This document shows, in pieces, positions 27,114 to 38,554 of a DNA stretch of 64,000 nucleotides (position 1 is the first letter of the stretch; each line of letters starts with the position of its first letter). A program made the position numbers and the translations under genes. The stretch is from Acanthornis magna (Eukaryota > Chordata > Aves > Passeriformes > Acanthizidae), in contig JAWUZG010000029.1 in the NCBI GenBank assembly GCA_036785705.1, positions 16,879,501 to 16,943,500 on the forward strand. Reading direction: 5' to 3'. The notes beneath the pieces are model-generated. The model was not told the origin of the DNA and did not search any database. It saw only the letters and a program-made list of their open reading frames with translations.

Positions 27114-27760
27114 CTTCTCTATTCAGGTAGCAATGTCTTGCCACAATTCAACAGGCCAGATGGGTTTACCTCTGTGTTGCCAACAGGTCTTTTTCCACCG
27201 GTACAGACAGCCCACAGAGCACTTGCTACCATCCATGAGTCAGTGTACAGCTAGAGCACTAGACATTTCTCTCCTTCAGCGATACTTAAAGCCAGCTGGA
27301 TGGCTTTCAGCTCTGTGACCTGACTTGATCTACCTTGTCCCTTAATAGCTTCTGCAACTTGCCACATAGGACTGCATACAGCAGCTTTCCATTTTCAATG
27401 TATCCCTACAATATGGCAGGAACTGTCAGTAAAGAGAGAATATCTCTTTTCATTTTATGGTGCTGATTATGTAGTGGGACCTTGTCAGCACATCACCTTC
27501 TCCTCCTGCTTCTCTGTTAGTAGGAAATTTTTTCCTTCAGGCCAGTTTGTAATGACTTCCAAGATCCCTGGGCAATTGGGTTTTCCTTTTCAAGCTCACT
27601 CACTCACTCCATGAAATGTCAGTGGCATGAAACTGACATCCTTTGAACACCCAACCCAGCACTGGCAGTTGAGGTGCCAAGAGGAGCTGTGCTTTGGTGT
27701 CAATCACTTCTGAAGCAGCTCAAACTCCTTCACAAGTTGCCAGGATCTCTTTTTCAGTAG
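27114..27760 (-). pseudogene. ERVL RNase H / pol connection remnant
   Basis: The region lies between the LTR-split reverse transcriptase and the integrase. Minus-strand pieces have the composition expected of RNase H and connection sequence, with stops throughout. The assignment is mainly by position; individual catalytic residues were not placed. Confidence 0.55.
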
Positions 27761-27765
27761 GGGTG

Positions 27766-28186
27766 TGTTGAAGGTTGAGGGGGAGAAGTGGAATGTCTTA
27801 CCATTATGTTGCCAGGCAACTAACGACGGGTACTTAAGAGCTATCTACGCTCACAAAGGAGACAAAGACTTTTGCCTGGGCAGACAGGGGAACAAGAGAT
27901 TGCAAGATTTGATAAAGGGACATTTGCTCTGAGGTCTTGGGGGGGGGGGGGGGCGGGGCGGAAAAAGGCGGCTCTCTGCTTTCTTGGGTGCTACTGCAGA
28001 AAAAGCCCAGCTTTGCACTGGTTTTTCTCTCTACCTGTTGGGTGAACTCATTCCTTTTCCCATACCTTTGCCTGAGAGCCCTTGATTCCAAAGTTACAAT
28101 AATTCAGAGGAAAGGGAGTTCATATTTTCTGTTCTAAGGAAGGTTCCCACCTTCCTAAGCAGACACCTGTCTATCAAACCAAGACA
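27766..28186 (+). mobile_element. Solo LTR nested in ERVL pol (family B)
   Basis: The 421-base element starts TGTTGAAGGTTGAGGGGG and ends CAAACCAAGACA. It is flanked on both sides by GGGTG (27761-27765 and 28187-28191), a clean 5-bp target duplication typical of ERVL-type integration. Its ends match the longer copy at 60144-61059 in the opposite orientation. It lacks about 500 internal bases of that copy, with the deletion falling at a short gaactc match. Orientation is inferred from the AAGACA 3' end and could be reversed. Confidence 0.9.
27939..27953. repeat. G15 homopolymer
   Basis: Fifteen G followed by cggggcgg within the nested LTR. It has G-quadruplex potential and is a likely sequencing-error site. 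Confidence 0.8.
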
Positions 28187-28417
28187 GGGTGTAGCAGGCC
28201 TCCTTTGTATCCCTGATTCCAGAACCCCAGGGCTCATCCTCTAGCCTCCCCAGGTTCCTTTTGCCAGAGACTCCAGGAAGGACCATTGTTCCCGGCTGCA
28301 GTATAGAGCACAGTTTTCACATCTTATCCTGTCCTGACTGGTCCAAGGGCTACTGCATGAGCAATCTTTTGTTTGATTTGTTCAAAACCTTGCTGTTGTT
28401 CAGGACCACACTTTAAA

Positions 28418-29242
28418 TCATTCTTGTTCCAGGTCACTTAATAGAGAGGGCTTACAATCTGACTGCAATCTGAAAAATACATCCTCCAAAAACCTATAGT
28501 GCCTAGGAAAGCCTATGTTTCCTTCTTGCTGGTTAGTGGGGACATAGCTGCTGTTTTGTTGACCACATCCACTGGAATCTGACAACACACATCTTGCCAT
28601 TTTACTCCTAAAATCTGAAGTTCCTGGGCAGGTCCCTTTACCTTACTTTGCTCTGTGGCAAAACTGGTCTTCAGGAAGACCTGGATCGTCTTCTCCCCTT
28701 TCTCAAAAACGTCCTCTGCTGTGTAGCCCCACAGAATGATGTCATCAATATGCTGCAAGTATTCTGGAGCCTTGTCCTTTTCCAGTTCAGTCTAAATCAG
28801 TCCATGGCAAACAGTGGGGCTGTTTCCACCCCCAGAGCAGTCCATTCCAGGTGTACTGAACATCCCTCCAGGTAAAGGTAAACTGTCACCTGCACTTTGC
28901 TGCTAAAGGAATGGAGAAAACTTGTTGGCAATGTCAAAGGGGACACCACTTTGCTGCCTTGGTCTCCAGTTCATACTGAAGTTCCAGCATGTCCATCACA
29001 GCAGCACTCAGTGGTGGTGTGACTTTGTTTAGTCCAGGATAGTTCACTGTCAGGCTTCACTCTCCAGTGGACTTACACACTGGCCATATAGGACTAATAA
29101 AGGGTGAGCAAGTCTTGCTGACCACTCCCTGCCTCTCCAGAGGATGAATCATGTCTTGGATGGGGATCACGGAGTCCCAGTGTGTTGCGGTATTGTCAAG
29201 GGTACATTGCTGTGATAGTGATTGGTACCTGTTGTTTTTCAA
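28418..29242 (-). pseudogene. ERVL reverse transcriptase remnant
   Basis: The minus strand carries an N-terminal fingers piece (RQGVVSKTCSPFISPIWPV) and a palm piece with HIDDIILWG. In the latter a histidine replaces the usual aromatic residue before IDD, and the two catalytic aspartates remain. The pieces are in different frames with stops between them. The domain is dead. Confidence 0.9.
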
Positions 29243-29660
29243 CTCTCAGCAGTCCCAAAGCAGAAGCGTCCTCTGAGAGACCAGGCAAGATGTTCAGCTG
29301 TCTAATTTCCTCTGTCTCCACAGCAGCTATCCCAAAAGCCCAACAATGCCCTTTTGGGTTCTTGAAATACCCTCTCCTGAGGTAATCGATGCCAAGGATG
29401 CACGGGGTCTCTGGACCAGTCACAGTTGGGTGTTTTTGCCATTCATTCCCAGTCAGGCTCACTACAGCTTCCAGTACTGTCAGGTGCTGGGATCCCCTTG
29501 TCACTCCAGAAACAGAGATAGATTCTGCCCCTACAGATTTCGATGATGTCAGGGTATATTGTACACTGGTGTCAACTAAAGCCTTACACTCATGTGAGTC
29601 TGATGTGCCAGGCCATGGGATCCACACAGTCCAATAAATCAGATTGTCCCTTTCTTCCAC
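29196..29660 (-). pseudogene. ERVL protease remnant
   Basis: A 154-codon minus-strand frame resembles a retropepsin: ALVDTSVQYTLTSS at the active site, then PCILGIDYLRRGYFKNPKG. The usual DTG/DTA catalytic motif reads DTS, which in itself suggests loss of function. This is the longest open piece left in the provirus. Confidence 0.88.
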
Positions 29661-29865
29661 CTGGCTGGAGGTAGGGCCCCTCCTGGTAACAGTACTTGTT
29701 GCTCATCTCTTGTAGGTATGGAGATCTGTTCAAGAACATTGGAAGTAACATCAGTCCTGCTGTTCTGTCTGAGGACTTACTCACTGGAAACTGGAGTGGC
29801 ATTTATCCTTGAAGAATTTCCTGCAGTAGTTGTGCTTCCTCTCAACTCAAGGGTGACACTTGTTG

Positions 29866-30787
29866 CTAATAACAGAGACCAGTCTGTACTGGCAGGGCTT
29901 GGGACACTTCTTTAAGTTGCTGGTTGACCTCTTTAAATTGCTGGAGGTCCTTGGACAATCTTTCCATGGACAAGGCACAGGCCTGTAGGGATGAAGATAC
30001 CTTCTTCCTATAGCTGGAGTTGGTAACCAAATTATCCACTCTTTGTTCTCCTTTCCATGACATCAATGTCAATGAGTTCATATACAGCAATGGTGCACTT
30101 CGTAGAAACTTCTCTCCCAAGTGTGTACACTGGACTTCATCTGGATTTACAAGGAATTGTTTATTAATTGAATCCTTATAAAGTATATCTAGCACAGCTA
30201 ATTCTCTCAAGTACTGGATAACTTTCTCCATGGTGTTCTACTTGTGCACTAACAGACCACCCTTGTTAAGATGTAAGATACAAGATACAAGATACTCCTT
30301 ATACTTGACAGGAGTCACCTGCAGAGGCTGAGAGTTTCTGTCCTCTTCCCAATCCCTTTGTTGATGTACACATCCCAGGACAGGGATCCCAGTTGCTTGG
30401 CTTCACTACCACCTGGTTTCATATTGTGGGCCACAATATCCTGGCATCAGACCACTCATGTCACCAGGGGGTCACCCAGCTTGTGGCTGAAATCTTTACC
30501 CATATCATAGCTCACCCAGGACAAGGATCAGGTGATTATCTCTGGACCTGCCTCTTCCTCTTGTTGTGGAGGGCCCTACTGCCTCTTCATCCCTCATTAT
30601 GCCAACTGAATTGGTCTTGGATTTCTTCTTCTGTATAGGGGCAACTGCTACCAGCACATTGTTCCTCTGGTTCAGCTGCAGTTTGAGTGGCTATGGTGCC
30701 TGTTGATCTGCTTTCCTCCTCTTCCCCCTGAGGGTGCTGGATGGTATTGAGCAATGTCCAATAAATAGCAGCCAGAGCCCAGTACAC
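29866..30787 (-). pseudogene. ERVL gag-like remnant
   Basis: Two minus-strand frames lie upstream of the protease remnant: 30587-30787, acidic and Gln-rich, and 29866-30231, which begins MEKVIQYLRELAVLDILY. Position and composition fit gag. The N-terminal part toward 31.5 kb is too decayed to place. Confidence 0.7.
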
Positions 30788-31516
30788 TGCATAACTTCAT
30801 GCCTCTCTTGAACTGCCACAACATTTTTCTTTTTCATATTTTATCATTTTAACAGAGTCATGTAGCTGTTCAGGGCTGCACTTACAAACCATTGGAGCAA
30901 AACAGTCCTTCAAAAGCTGGCCCATTTTCTCCAACCTTCCATGCTGCTCATGACTACCCACCCTCAGGGGAGATCTCTGACAGACCCTCCTAAAAATCTC
31001 CTGTAACTCTAAACATGGTGTGGATCACACTGAGGAGAGCTGGCACACCTAGCCACAAGAACATGCTTTCCTAAATATCCAAGGGGAATTCAAAATTCTC
31101 AAAAACTGTCTTAACAGTTCTGAAGGAGGAAAAGGAAGTGAAAATCTGGGGAAAATCATTCTCCCCTGTTCCCCCCACAAACTGGATACAATTATTAATG
31201 AACTCCCAGAGGCAGGGCTGGAGGTAAGGGCAACCGAGCAGCACTCAATACACATCTCAAATAACCCTCATTCCCCGCCTTGATGTTACAACATCATAAA
31301 CTGGTATCACATAGTACATCAACAAAACAATCCTGATCCCTCTCCCTGATCTGAAAAATATCACGAGGTATAGGAATATAGAGTTAGGTACCACAACCAC
31401 ATGGACAAATCAAGCAACATTGTGACCAGTGGCTCTGAACCCAGTGCAACAGATGCTTAGATCAAATGTGTTTCCAACCCACTCTGGGCAGACCTGTTGC
31501 TATCTCAACCCTTCAT

Positions 31517-31534
31517 GCCTCACATTGGGTGCCA
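31517..31534 (-). other. Primer-binding-site-like sequence
   Basis: The minus strand reads TGGCACCCAATGTGAGGC eight bases after the end of the 5' LTR. It resembles a mutated TGGCGCCC-type retroviral primer-binding site. Which tRNA it matched cannot be settled here. Confidence 0.65.
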
Positions 31535-31542
31535 AATAAGGC

Positions 31543-32781
31543 TGTCATGGTTTAGGAATGGTGTTCTTGAATTTAGTCTTCCCACTGAAACACTCCAAAC
31601 CACATGCACTGCTCAATCACTACCCCTCACCCCTGCAGCAGGATGGGGAGGAGAATTGGAGGCACAAACAGTAACAGCAACAATACAAATGACAGAGGTG
31701 TCAGGGAAATTAATCCACGAACACCAAAGGTTTATGTCCAGAAAGGAGACAGAGCAGTCCTGTAACTTTATTCATTAATAAATTCCTACGGAAATCCTTC
31801 CCATTGTTTCTTCTATCTCTCAGTATTGGCCTTATCTTACCAGCAGACTCACAGTTTGTTTGTAAAGACACTCCCTTCTCATTCCTTTCAATCCCTCCTC
31901 TTTTTATTCCCTCAATTATTGTCTTTTTTTAAGGGGATGCAGGTAGTAGTCATGCCTACTGATCCAGAAATGGCTACATAAGGACAGAAAATCATGTCAC
32001 TGCAAATAATCACAAAACCAAAAAAGACCCAGGAACCAAAAAATCAAGTCAATGATAACTAAAGTTTGCAAAGACAATAATTGAGAAAATAAAAACAGGA
32101 GGAATTGAAAGGAATGAGAAGTCTGCTGGTAAGATAAGACCAATACTGAGAGTTAGAAGAAACAGTAGGAAGGATTTCCATAGGAATTCCATTGATAGAC
32201 TTGCCCAAGACTGTGTTAATAAACTACAAGAACAGAGACATAAGAAAAAGAAGAAAGTGGGGGGATATATATTAGAAGTGGGTCTGTATAAGGCATTTCA
32301 GGAAGTCTGTACCTCTCAAGCACCTCAGCCAATGGGGAAAGAGAGGGGGAAATGCAGCCCAGAAATTAGGATAAAAAGAGGCTGCGTCCTCTATCAACTT
32401 GAGAGACCCCATGGGAAATGCCCATGACCTCTCCCTTTATTAATGAATAAAGTTACAGGACTCTGTCTCCTTTTTGGACATAAACCTCTGGTGTTTGTGA
32501 ATTAATTTTCCTGACAGAGGGTACAAGCAAAAAAAAACCAAAAAACCCAGACAATTCACACATGATTGCTCACAGACCTCTCCCCTTCTTTCTTCTCCCT
32601 ATCCCCCAGAAACCCCTGCAATACCCAAGCACTTCCTCTGTCATGCTCCCCAACCTGGAAGGAAGGCCTTCCCCCTGTCCCTGAAAAATAACATGACATG
32701 ATATAGAATAACCTTTGGGTCCTAACAATGCCCCTCCCAGCTAATGCAAAAATTAACCCTATGCTGGCCAGACCTATGACA
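31543..32781 (-). mobile_element. 5' LTR of the ERVL provirus, interrupted
   Basis: A family A LTR with ends at 31543 (TGTCATGGTTTAGG on plus) and 32781 (CCTATGACA on plus). It is split by a foreign insertion at 31699-32516. Without the insertion it would be about 420 bases, matching the 3' LTR. Confidence 0.85.
31699..32516. mobile_element. Inverted LTR pair (palindromic insertion)
   Basis: The insertion begins TGTCAGGGAAATTAAT and ends ATTAATTTTCCTGACA. The left arm (31699 to about 31925) and right arm (about 32085-32516) are inverted copies. They share the blocks aaggtttatgtcc, ctgtaactttattcattaat, tcttatcttaccagcagac and ttctcattcctttcaat. The right arm reads as a complete plus-strand LTR with TATA-like aggataaaaaga near 32370 and AATAAA near 32447. 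The left arm lacks about 250 bases of U3/R. The target duplication is either GAGG or the 8-base GACAGAGG (31691-31698 and 32513-32520), depending on where the ends are set. Confidence 0.8.
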
Positions 32782-33240
32782 TTATCCATCCCTTATTTGG
32801 TATCACACCTCTTTGAGTGCCAGAACAATTTAGAAATTTTTAGGTATTTTCTTTATAGCAGATAGTTTTACAATTATGCACACTGCCTGCCAAATTACAG
32901 GACAAGATATTTAATACCAAATTACAAATACTCCGCAAAGTAATCTTTATAAAGAAAATAGCAACACAGGCCTTACTGGACTTGGTGATGCTATAAAATA
33001 AGAACGCTGAGAGCAATTGTTTCTAAAACTGTTTGCTCCTAAAAACCTTCTCATTTGAGTTTTACAAGGACTTTTATTTCCATGAAAGTCAAAGATGATG
33101 ACTTAATTAACCCAATAATGTATTCTGTAGTATCTCCAAGCATTTCCTCAATTAATTTTTTTTACAAGAACACAAGATAGGTCAGAGACAGTAAACTAAA
33201 TGTCATGTCAATAGATTTGCATTCCATATAATTAGCTTAC

Positions 33241-33316
33241 CATAATATCTCCCTTCAAAAGCTGGGCAGGGTCTATAGCAATGCAGATTCGACTTTGATT
33301 TTCTGACCCTATGCTA
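33241..33316 (-). CDS. TNS3: TNS3 coding exon 8 (residues 216-241)
   Basis: The 76-base exon completes a tyrosine codon and encodes SIGSENQSRICIAIDPAQLL then KGDIM, C2 domain. The acceptor is ctctcctgttaag behind a long pyrimidine tract, and the donor is ATG followed by gtaagc. The intron to exon 7 is only 161 bases, by far the shortest in the window. Confidence 0.94.
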
Positions 33317-33477
33317 CTTAACAGGAGAGAGAAGAAAAATAAAATACACAGTTTAAAGACACAAAAACACAAAACAAAAAAGAAACCCACAAACAAAACT
33401 AAAAAGGAATATGTAATTCTCCAATTATGAAAATGAAAACCTAAATTCAAACATAATGGAAAATTATTACAACTTAC

Positions 33478-33538
33478 TATATTCCAGATGTATAAACTGG
33501 TTGCATAGCCTGGTATAACTTCAGAAAAGGCTGGCAAG
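33478..33538 (-). CDS. TNS3: TNS3 coding exon 7 (residues 196-216)
   Basis: The 61-base exon encodes an alanine (split codon), then CQPFLKLYQAMQPVYTSGI and the first two bases of a tyrosine codon. This is the conserved C2-domain core strand of tensins. Acceptor is cttcttttcag and donor is ATATA followed by gtaagt. A reading frame crossing the donor gives a false continuation into the intron. Confidence 0.93.
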
Positions 33539-33698
33539 CTGAAAAGAAGCCAACAGAAATGGGTGTTTTATAATATTCAGTTATAGGAAAACAATTACAA
33601 CTAGGAAGCTTCATTCACATCCAGACTGAGCAAAGCAGCACACAAATAGCAATGCTGACTATCAAAACACCCTTCAAAGCAAAACTGGCTAAAAATGT

Positions 33699-33730
33699 AT
33701 TTTATTTTATTTTATTTTATTTTATTTTAT
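33699..33730. repeat. TTTTA pentanucleotide repeat
   Basis: Six adjacent copies of TTTTA on the plus strand (TAAAA in the TNS3 transcript). Confidence 0.9.
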
Positions 33731-34124
33731 GAAAAATACACTTTTTCCTGATCTCCAGACTAGTTCTGAATTCGATCGGGAAGGAAGGACTTCAAAGGAT
33801 TCTGGTAAGGAAGGAAATAAATTCTGCAAGAAAACAAAATTATTAAGGGAAGAAAGACAATGGCAAAAACAAAAGCAAACCCCCAATATAAAATAAAAAT
33901 ATTTTCAAAATAAATCAATTACTTGATCTTCAGTTCTGTTTCAAAATTAGTAAGGCCCTTAAATTTCTTACTAGAACAAGCAATACCCTGACTTTATTCA
34001 AACAGTTAAATTAGAAATAAAATCAAACTAAACAACAACGACAATATAATGATTGCAATTCATGCTGATTATATTACAAGAGACCAATGCTATTTAACCT
34101 TCAGACAATAAAAATACAGAAACA

Positions 34125-34200
34125 CAGAACTGTTATTTAATCGTAAATCATTACGACCTCCAAGCTCATCAAGTCCAACCATTAAAGTTGGATTCCTTTA
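34125..34200 (-). mobile_element. Possible CR1 3' tail fragment
   Basis: The stretch atcattacgacctccaagct followed by catcaagtccaaccatt resembles the reverse of a CR1 end. It is short and diverged, so the call is tentative. Confidence 0.4.
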
Positions 34201-34249
34201 CTGCGCTCTAGCAGAGTATCTCATTTTATCATTTTAAAGTCATTTAGTA

Positions 34250-34800
34250 TAGCAAGCCACCTTAGTAGCACTGGTGAGGCCACACCTCAAGTACTGTGCC
34301 CAGTTCTGGGCCACTCACTTCAAGAAAGACACTGAGGTGCTGAAGTGTGTCCAGAAAAGTCAACAGAGCTGGGGAAGAGTCTCCACACATGTTCTATGAG
34401 GAGCGGCTGAGGGAGCTAGGTAGTTTAACCTGGAGAAAAGGAGGCTCAGGGGGACCTTATCACTGTCTATAACTGTCTGAAAGGATGTTGTAGCAAGGTG
34501 GGGGTCAGCCTCTTTTCTTCCGGGCAATTAATGATATTGTAAGAGGACATAGTCTCAAGCTGCACAGGGAAGGTTCTGTCTGGACATCAGCAAGATTTTT
34601 TTTACTGAAAGGGTTGTTAAACATTGGAATGGAATGCCCAGGGAGGTGGTGGTGTGACCATCCCTGTAGGTGTTCAAGAAAGAACTGGACATGGCACTTA
34701 GTGCCATGATCTAGTTGACAAGGTGATGATCGGTCAGAGGTTGGACTCGATGATCTTGGAGGTCCTCTTCCAAACTAAATGATTCTGTGTAATTCTGTAA
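34250..34800 (+). mobile_element. CR1 LINE, 5'-truncated
   Basis: Well-preserved CR1 3' part: tactgtgcccagttctgggc, ctgagggagctaggtagttt, attggaatggaatgcccagg, tggactcgatgatcttggag and the tail aaatgattctgtgtaattct. The reverse-transcriptase frame is broken. Confidence 0.93.
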
Positions 34801-35202
34801 GCACACCCTATCCAAACAGCTTTTCCACACAAAACCCAATCTCAAAAGAGAAAAGATATTATATTTACAATTATTTCCCAAAACAAAGAGGAAATTACTG
34901 TGAAACCTGACCAGGTTTTCAGATCCTTTGCAGTTACAGGGACCACAACTATTCAGAAACTAGGCAGACATGAATAGCATCAACTATTCATTCAACAGAG
35001 AACAAGAAATTTATTTCACCTGCTCCATTTTTTATGCTTAGAATGTTTCTCTTCTGGTTACTTTATTGGAAATATTTAGATGGATATCAAGAAGATAGTA
35101 ATCCTACTTTGAGATTCATGTAGACTTTCTAGAAATCTTTCATTTCCAAAATGAAACAAGACTTTGATCCTACACCTGAATAGGAAAAATTAGGTAATTT
35201 AC

Positions 35203-35315
35203 CTCCCCCGGCATCTAAGTTTGGGTTGCCATGAAGGATAACATAGTGCAGGAAAAGAGGGGTTGCATTCATTTTCACAGATCCAGATAGAAGGCCACTT
35301 AAGAACTGCACATAT
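35203..35315 (-). CDS. TNS3: TNS3 coding exon 6 (residues 158-196)
   Basis: The 113-base exon encodes [20 protein letters not shown] and then [17 protein letters not shown]. It bridges the PTP-like domain and the start of the C2 domain. Acceptor is tctgtttttag and donor is GGGAG followed by gtaaat. It enters in phase 2 and leaves in phase 1. Confidence 0.95.
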
Positions 35316-38300
35316 CTAAAAACAGAACATTTATCTGAATTATATAAAACCACTAGTACCAGGGAAATGCATTATTTACACAGTGATACTTCCAGATTAT
35401 GGGTAATTAATAGCATTGGGACAACACATGTAACTCCAAAATAGTAATCTCCACAAAACAGCATGAAAAGACACTTTATCACTGTATTAAATCCATGGCT
35501 GTTCATTGCTATTGTTGATATCTTTATTTTAGTTATTTACATTATTACTTTAAGTAAGTAATGAAGTAGATGAGACAGTAAAGTCAATTGTTTTGGAACA
35601 GATTCCTAGTTGCAACTGTAGTCTTAAGTGTCTTTCGCAGCAGCATGATAGGGGGTCCCACCCAATTTACAGTGAAGTTATCTTCATTAAAACAAGAGCA
35701 AGAAGTGCCCTTGTCAGAAATCTTAATGTTAAGGGATATGCAGTCAAATAACATCTTCATAATGAGAAGTGATCTCATTCAGCACAAAAGAGGAAAACTA
35801 CCACAGCAATGTGAAAATTATGCTATTTCTGCGATTTAACACCTGGTTTGGTCACAAACTCATGAGCAAATTCATGCAAGTTAATATCACGGCAGTGTCC
35901 TTTAATTTTTCCACTGGCTTTGAGCTCCTTTTTCTTCCATGCCTATGAGAAGACCTTCATTTAACTTTATTCTCAGGAATGTATTGAAGAAAATCAAGTC
36001 TTTTTCCCCTTTATGAACAGATCTCATTAACTCAATTCCTGGTAACACCACAGCTAAGGATAACCTGCTGAGTAACAACAGCTTTACTGCCCCAGAATGA
36101 GGATTGTGGTGGTTTAAAATAGGTTTCATTTTACAGAGAGCTTGCAAAGCTCAATTTATTTTGAAATGTTAAGAAAAGGCAACTTTTTTTTTGTTTCCAC
36201 CTTCAGTCTTCCTGAAAGGATTCAGTACATCAAAAGCACAAATTTACAAACTGACACACCTACATGACAAAAATCTAGTGTGTTAAAATGTTTTGTCAGT
36301 GACCTCTCATGAGTTTAATAAATGAGTTTATTATTATCAGTGTGAACATTTTCTCTCTATCTGCTTTTAATTATCAATGAAATTTGACTGAATTTTTGAA
36401 AACCTTTCCCAAGGCAGTGCACTTAAGAAGCTTATAGACAGTTGGCTTATTTTTGAGAAGCATGTTCAAAGATTTATCCTAAAGGTTTGTGAGAATTTTT
36501 TTTCATATGAAGGGTCTCTATCTGCATTTCTCTTTTGGACAAATCTTGAACTGCTTATCGGAGAATGGATTCAAAATAGATCTGGTCTACAGATCTATTT
36601 CTTTTGTGATTGTTACAGTACCCAACTAGCAGTAGGGAAAAGCTAAGTGACTTAATGGCCACAATTTATTTTTATCTGGACAAGATTTGGTGGAGAAAAA
36701 GTTTCAAAATGTGAAAAATGGGTGTATTTTCATATTCTACAATTTTGAGGTGCACTTAAATTATACCCATTTATACCTCAAATGGGTTTTAACTAGGATA
36801 TCACTAATTAATTACCCAGCAATGGTTTCAGAGAAAATAGCATATTAAAAGATCCCCAACTGATCAGAATGGGAACAAAGGAGTATAAAGTTTTCCACAA
36901 ATATTAAAAGAGTTACTTTCCCTTTCTCTGCAGTAAGATTAGTGGCTACTGCCAGGGAGGCAAAGGTAGGAGAGGAGAGATTCAGGAGGACAACAGTTCT
37001 GACAAATAGTTTGGAGAATCACCTCTGTTCTCATGAGAAATGACACTTCAATGTGTTTATGTCTGGAAGATGGTAAGGGCAGGTCAAGCTCAGTACAAGT
37101 GAGCAAAGATGTTAATTCCATCAGTCAAGAAGCAAAATTAGTAACTCTGAGACCCTCCCCCTGCAGTTACCCCCAGAAGAATTAAGCAAGCGTCCTTGAA
37201 GGGGGGGTCGGAAAGACAGATGCAACCATTTATACCTATTTAACCTCTAGCTTTAGGGCTCACATACAGATCACGTAAGTTAGTAACTACTGAAGTTTCC
37301 TGTCAACATGATCGAAAAACAGCCCTGATGAACAATTCACAGGCTATTGCAAGGGGGGAGGTGTTCCTGGCTCTCACTGAAATATGCCTCCTGCCTGGGG
37401 CTTTTTGATGGGAAGATTAACAATATCTCTTTGCTTTTGCTGCTATGGTTCACACTTATCTGTCTGGTAGGAAGCATTCTCAAATCCTTATTATTAAAAT
37501 GCAATACACATATATGCAAGCATAAAACAAACAAAAAAGGTCTAGTAAACTTCTACTTATAAAAAGTTTATTTCAACTTTGAATGTTGTATTACTATTTT
37601 CAAGTTAAAAAGAGCTGTGCATGTCACCTCATGGGTTAAAAAAGTAACTGAAAAGTTTTTATTTTGAGATTAACAGAACCAAATGCCCTTACACTAGTTG
37701 TTACTACTCATTTTTCTGCTTTAATTACTAGCAAAGTCTTATACTTTGAACAACTTCGAAACAGCCTACTGCATACATGTGGATTAAGACAAAAAATGTA
37801 CAGTAATTAGCAAATCAAACCCAGTTGATATTTTATATTTCTAAAAGTGATTCACCTATATCACAATTACTCGTCTGATGGATATCATTCTCTTTTGGTA
37901 CTGAATCCTTCATTACCTCTCACCAAAACAAGGTAAATAGTGAACCTCAGAACGATTCACTTTCCAAAGTGCTTATTACTTTGAATCCTAACTCAACCTT
38001 TGTCATACAGACAGACTGAAAAGGTAACACATCCATTAATAATAAACATTGCATGCTTTGACAAACATTTACTAGCACGAACAGGGGGCAAGTGCATAAT
38101 CTGCACATCCTCTTTATTGCACCCTAATCAGCACACCTTCCATACTCATCATTTATGCCACACAAAAATGAGTTTATTGTTTTTTTGGAACAATCAAGAC
38201 ATAGATTGTGGCATCTCTTTGTTAACAAACAATGCAGTGAGAACAGTGTCAAAAAAAAACCAAAACAAAAGGTCTATCTGGGGCCACATGCAGGACCTGA

Positions 38301-38470
38301 AGGAACTCATCAATTGAGGAATATTAATACAAGACAAATGCTGAGAATTCAGGAAGCATTGGAGGATCTTGTGGAAATAGCCTTCATGTAGCCAGGGCGG
38401 GAGTAAGGGATGGGAGCAGAAGAAAATGATGACATTTTTTACTGATATGAATTAGAAACAAATTGAATAC
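35316..38470 (-). other. TNS3 intron between exons 5 and 6
   Basis: A 3.2-kb AT-rich intron. Near 36108 the plus strand reads tgtggtggtttaaaatagg, like an LTR end, but no partner end was found. Nothing else is recognisable. Confidence 0.75.
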
Positions 38471-38554
38471 CTTCTTTGGGATGGCTGCATTAAAGCTGAA
38501 ACTTTATCATCAAAGAATTTCTTCATAGCAAATCTGTCTAGAGCCTGATCAGCA
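38471..38554 (-). CDS. TNS3: TNS3 coding exon 5 (residues 130-158)
   Basis: This 84-base exon completes a serine codon and encodes [18 protein letters not shown] and then SALMQPSQR, the last helices of the PTP-like domain. Acceptor is ttttttgacag and donor is AGAAG followed by gtattc. It enters and leaves in phase 2. Confidence 0.94.

Larger units (their letters stand above)
25306..32781 (-). mobile_element. Broken ERVL provirus
   Basis: An endogenous retrovirus in the same orientation as TNS3. Related LTRs lie at 25306-25766 (3') and 31543-32781 (5', interrupted). A primer-binding-site-like sequence lies at 31517-31534 and a purine-rich tract next to the 3' LTR. Between them on the minus strand, in the correct retroviral order, are gag-like, protease, reverse transcriptase and integrase remnants, all with stops and shifts. 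There is no envelope-like region, as is usual for ERVL. A solo LTR splits pol. The flanking bases (gacac and ttatc) do not show a clean target duplication. It is an inert relic. Confidence 0.9.
22534..33240 (-). other. TNS3 intron between exons 8 and 9
   Basis: A 10.7-kb intron. The low-coordinate part up to 25.3 kb is AT-rich with a hairpin at 24289-24315 and an A-rich tract at 24718-24796. The rest is mostly an ERVL provirus with nested LTRs (25306-32781). Confidence 0.85.
33539..35202 (-). other. TNS3 intron between exons 6 and 7
   Basis: A 1.7-kb intron with a TTTTA repeat at 33699-33730, a possible CR1 tail at about 34125-34200 and a CR1 copy at 34250-34800. Confidence 0.85.

Noticed and set aside
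33232..33537. A single 101-codon minus-strand frame through 33.2-33.5 kb
   Set aside because: It reads one exon out of frame, then the 161-base intron, then the next exon. Splicing at the borders given restores the tensin C2 sequence.
36108..36180. Possible LTR end (tgtggtggtttaaaatagg)
   Set aside because: Only a short terminal-like motif; no partner terminus, polyadenylation signal or second copy was found.
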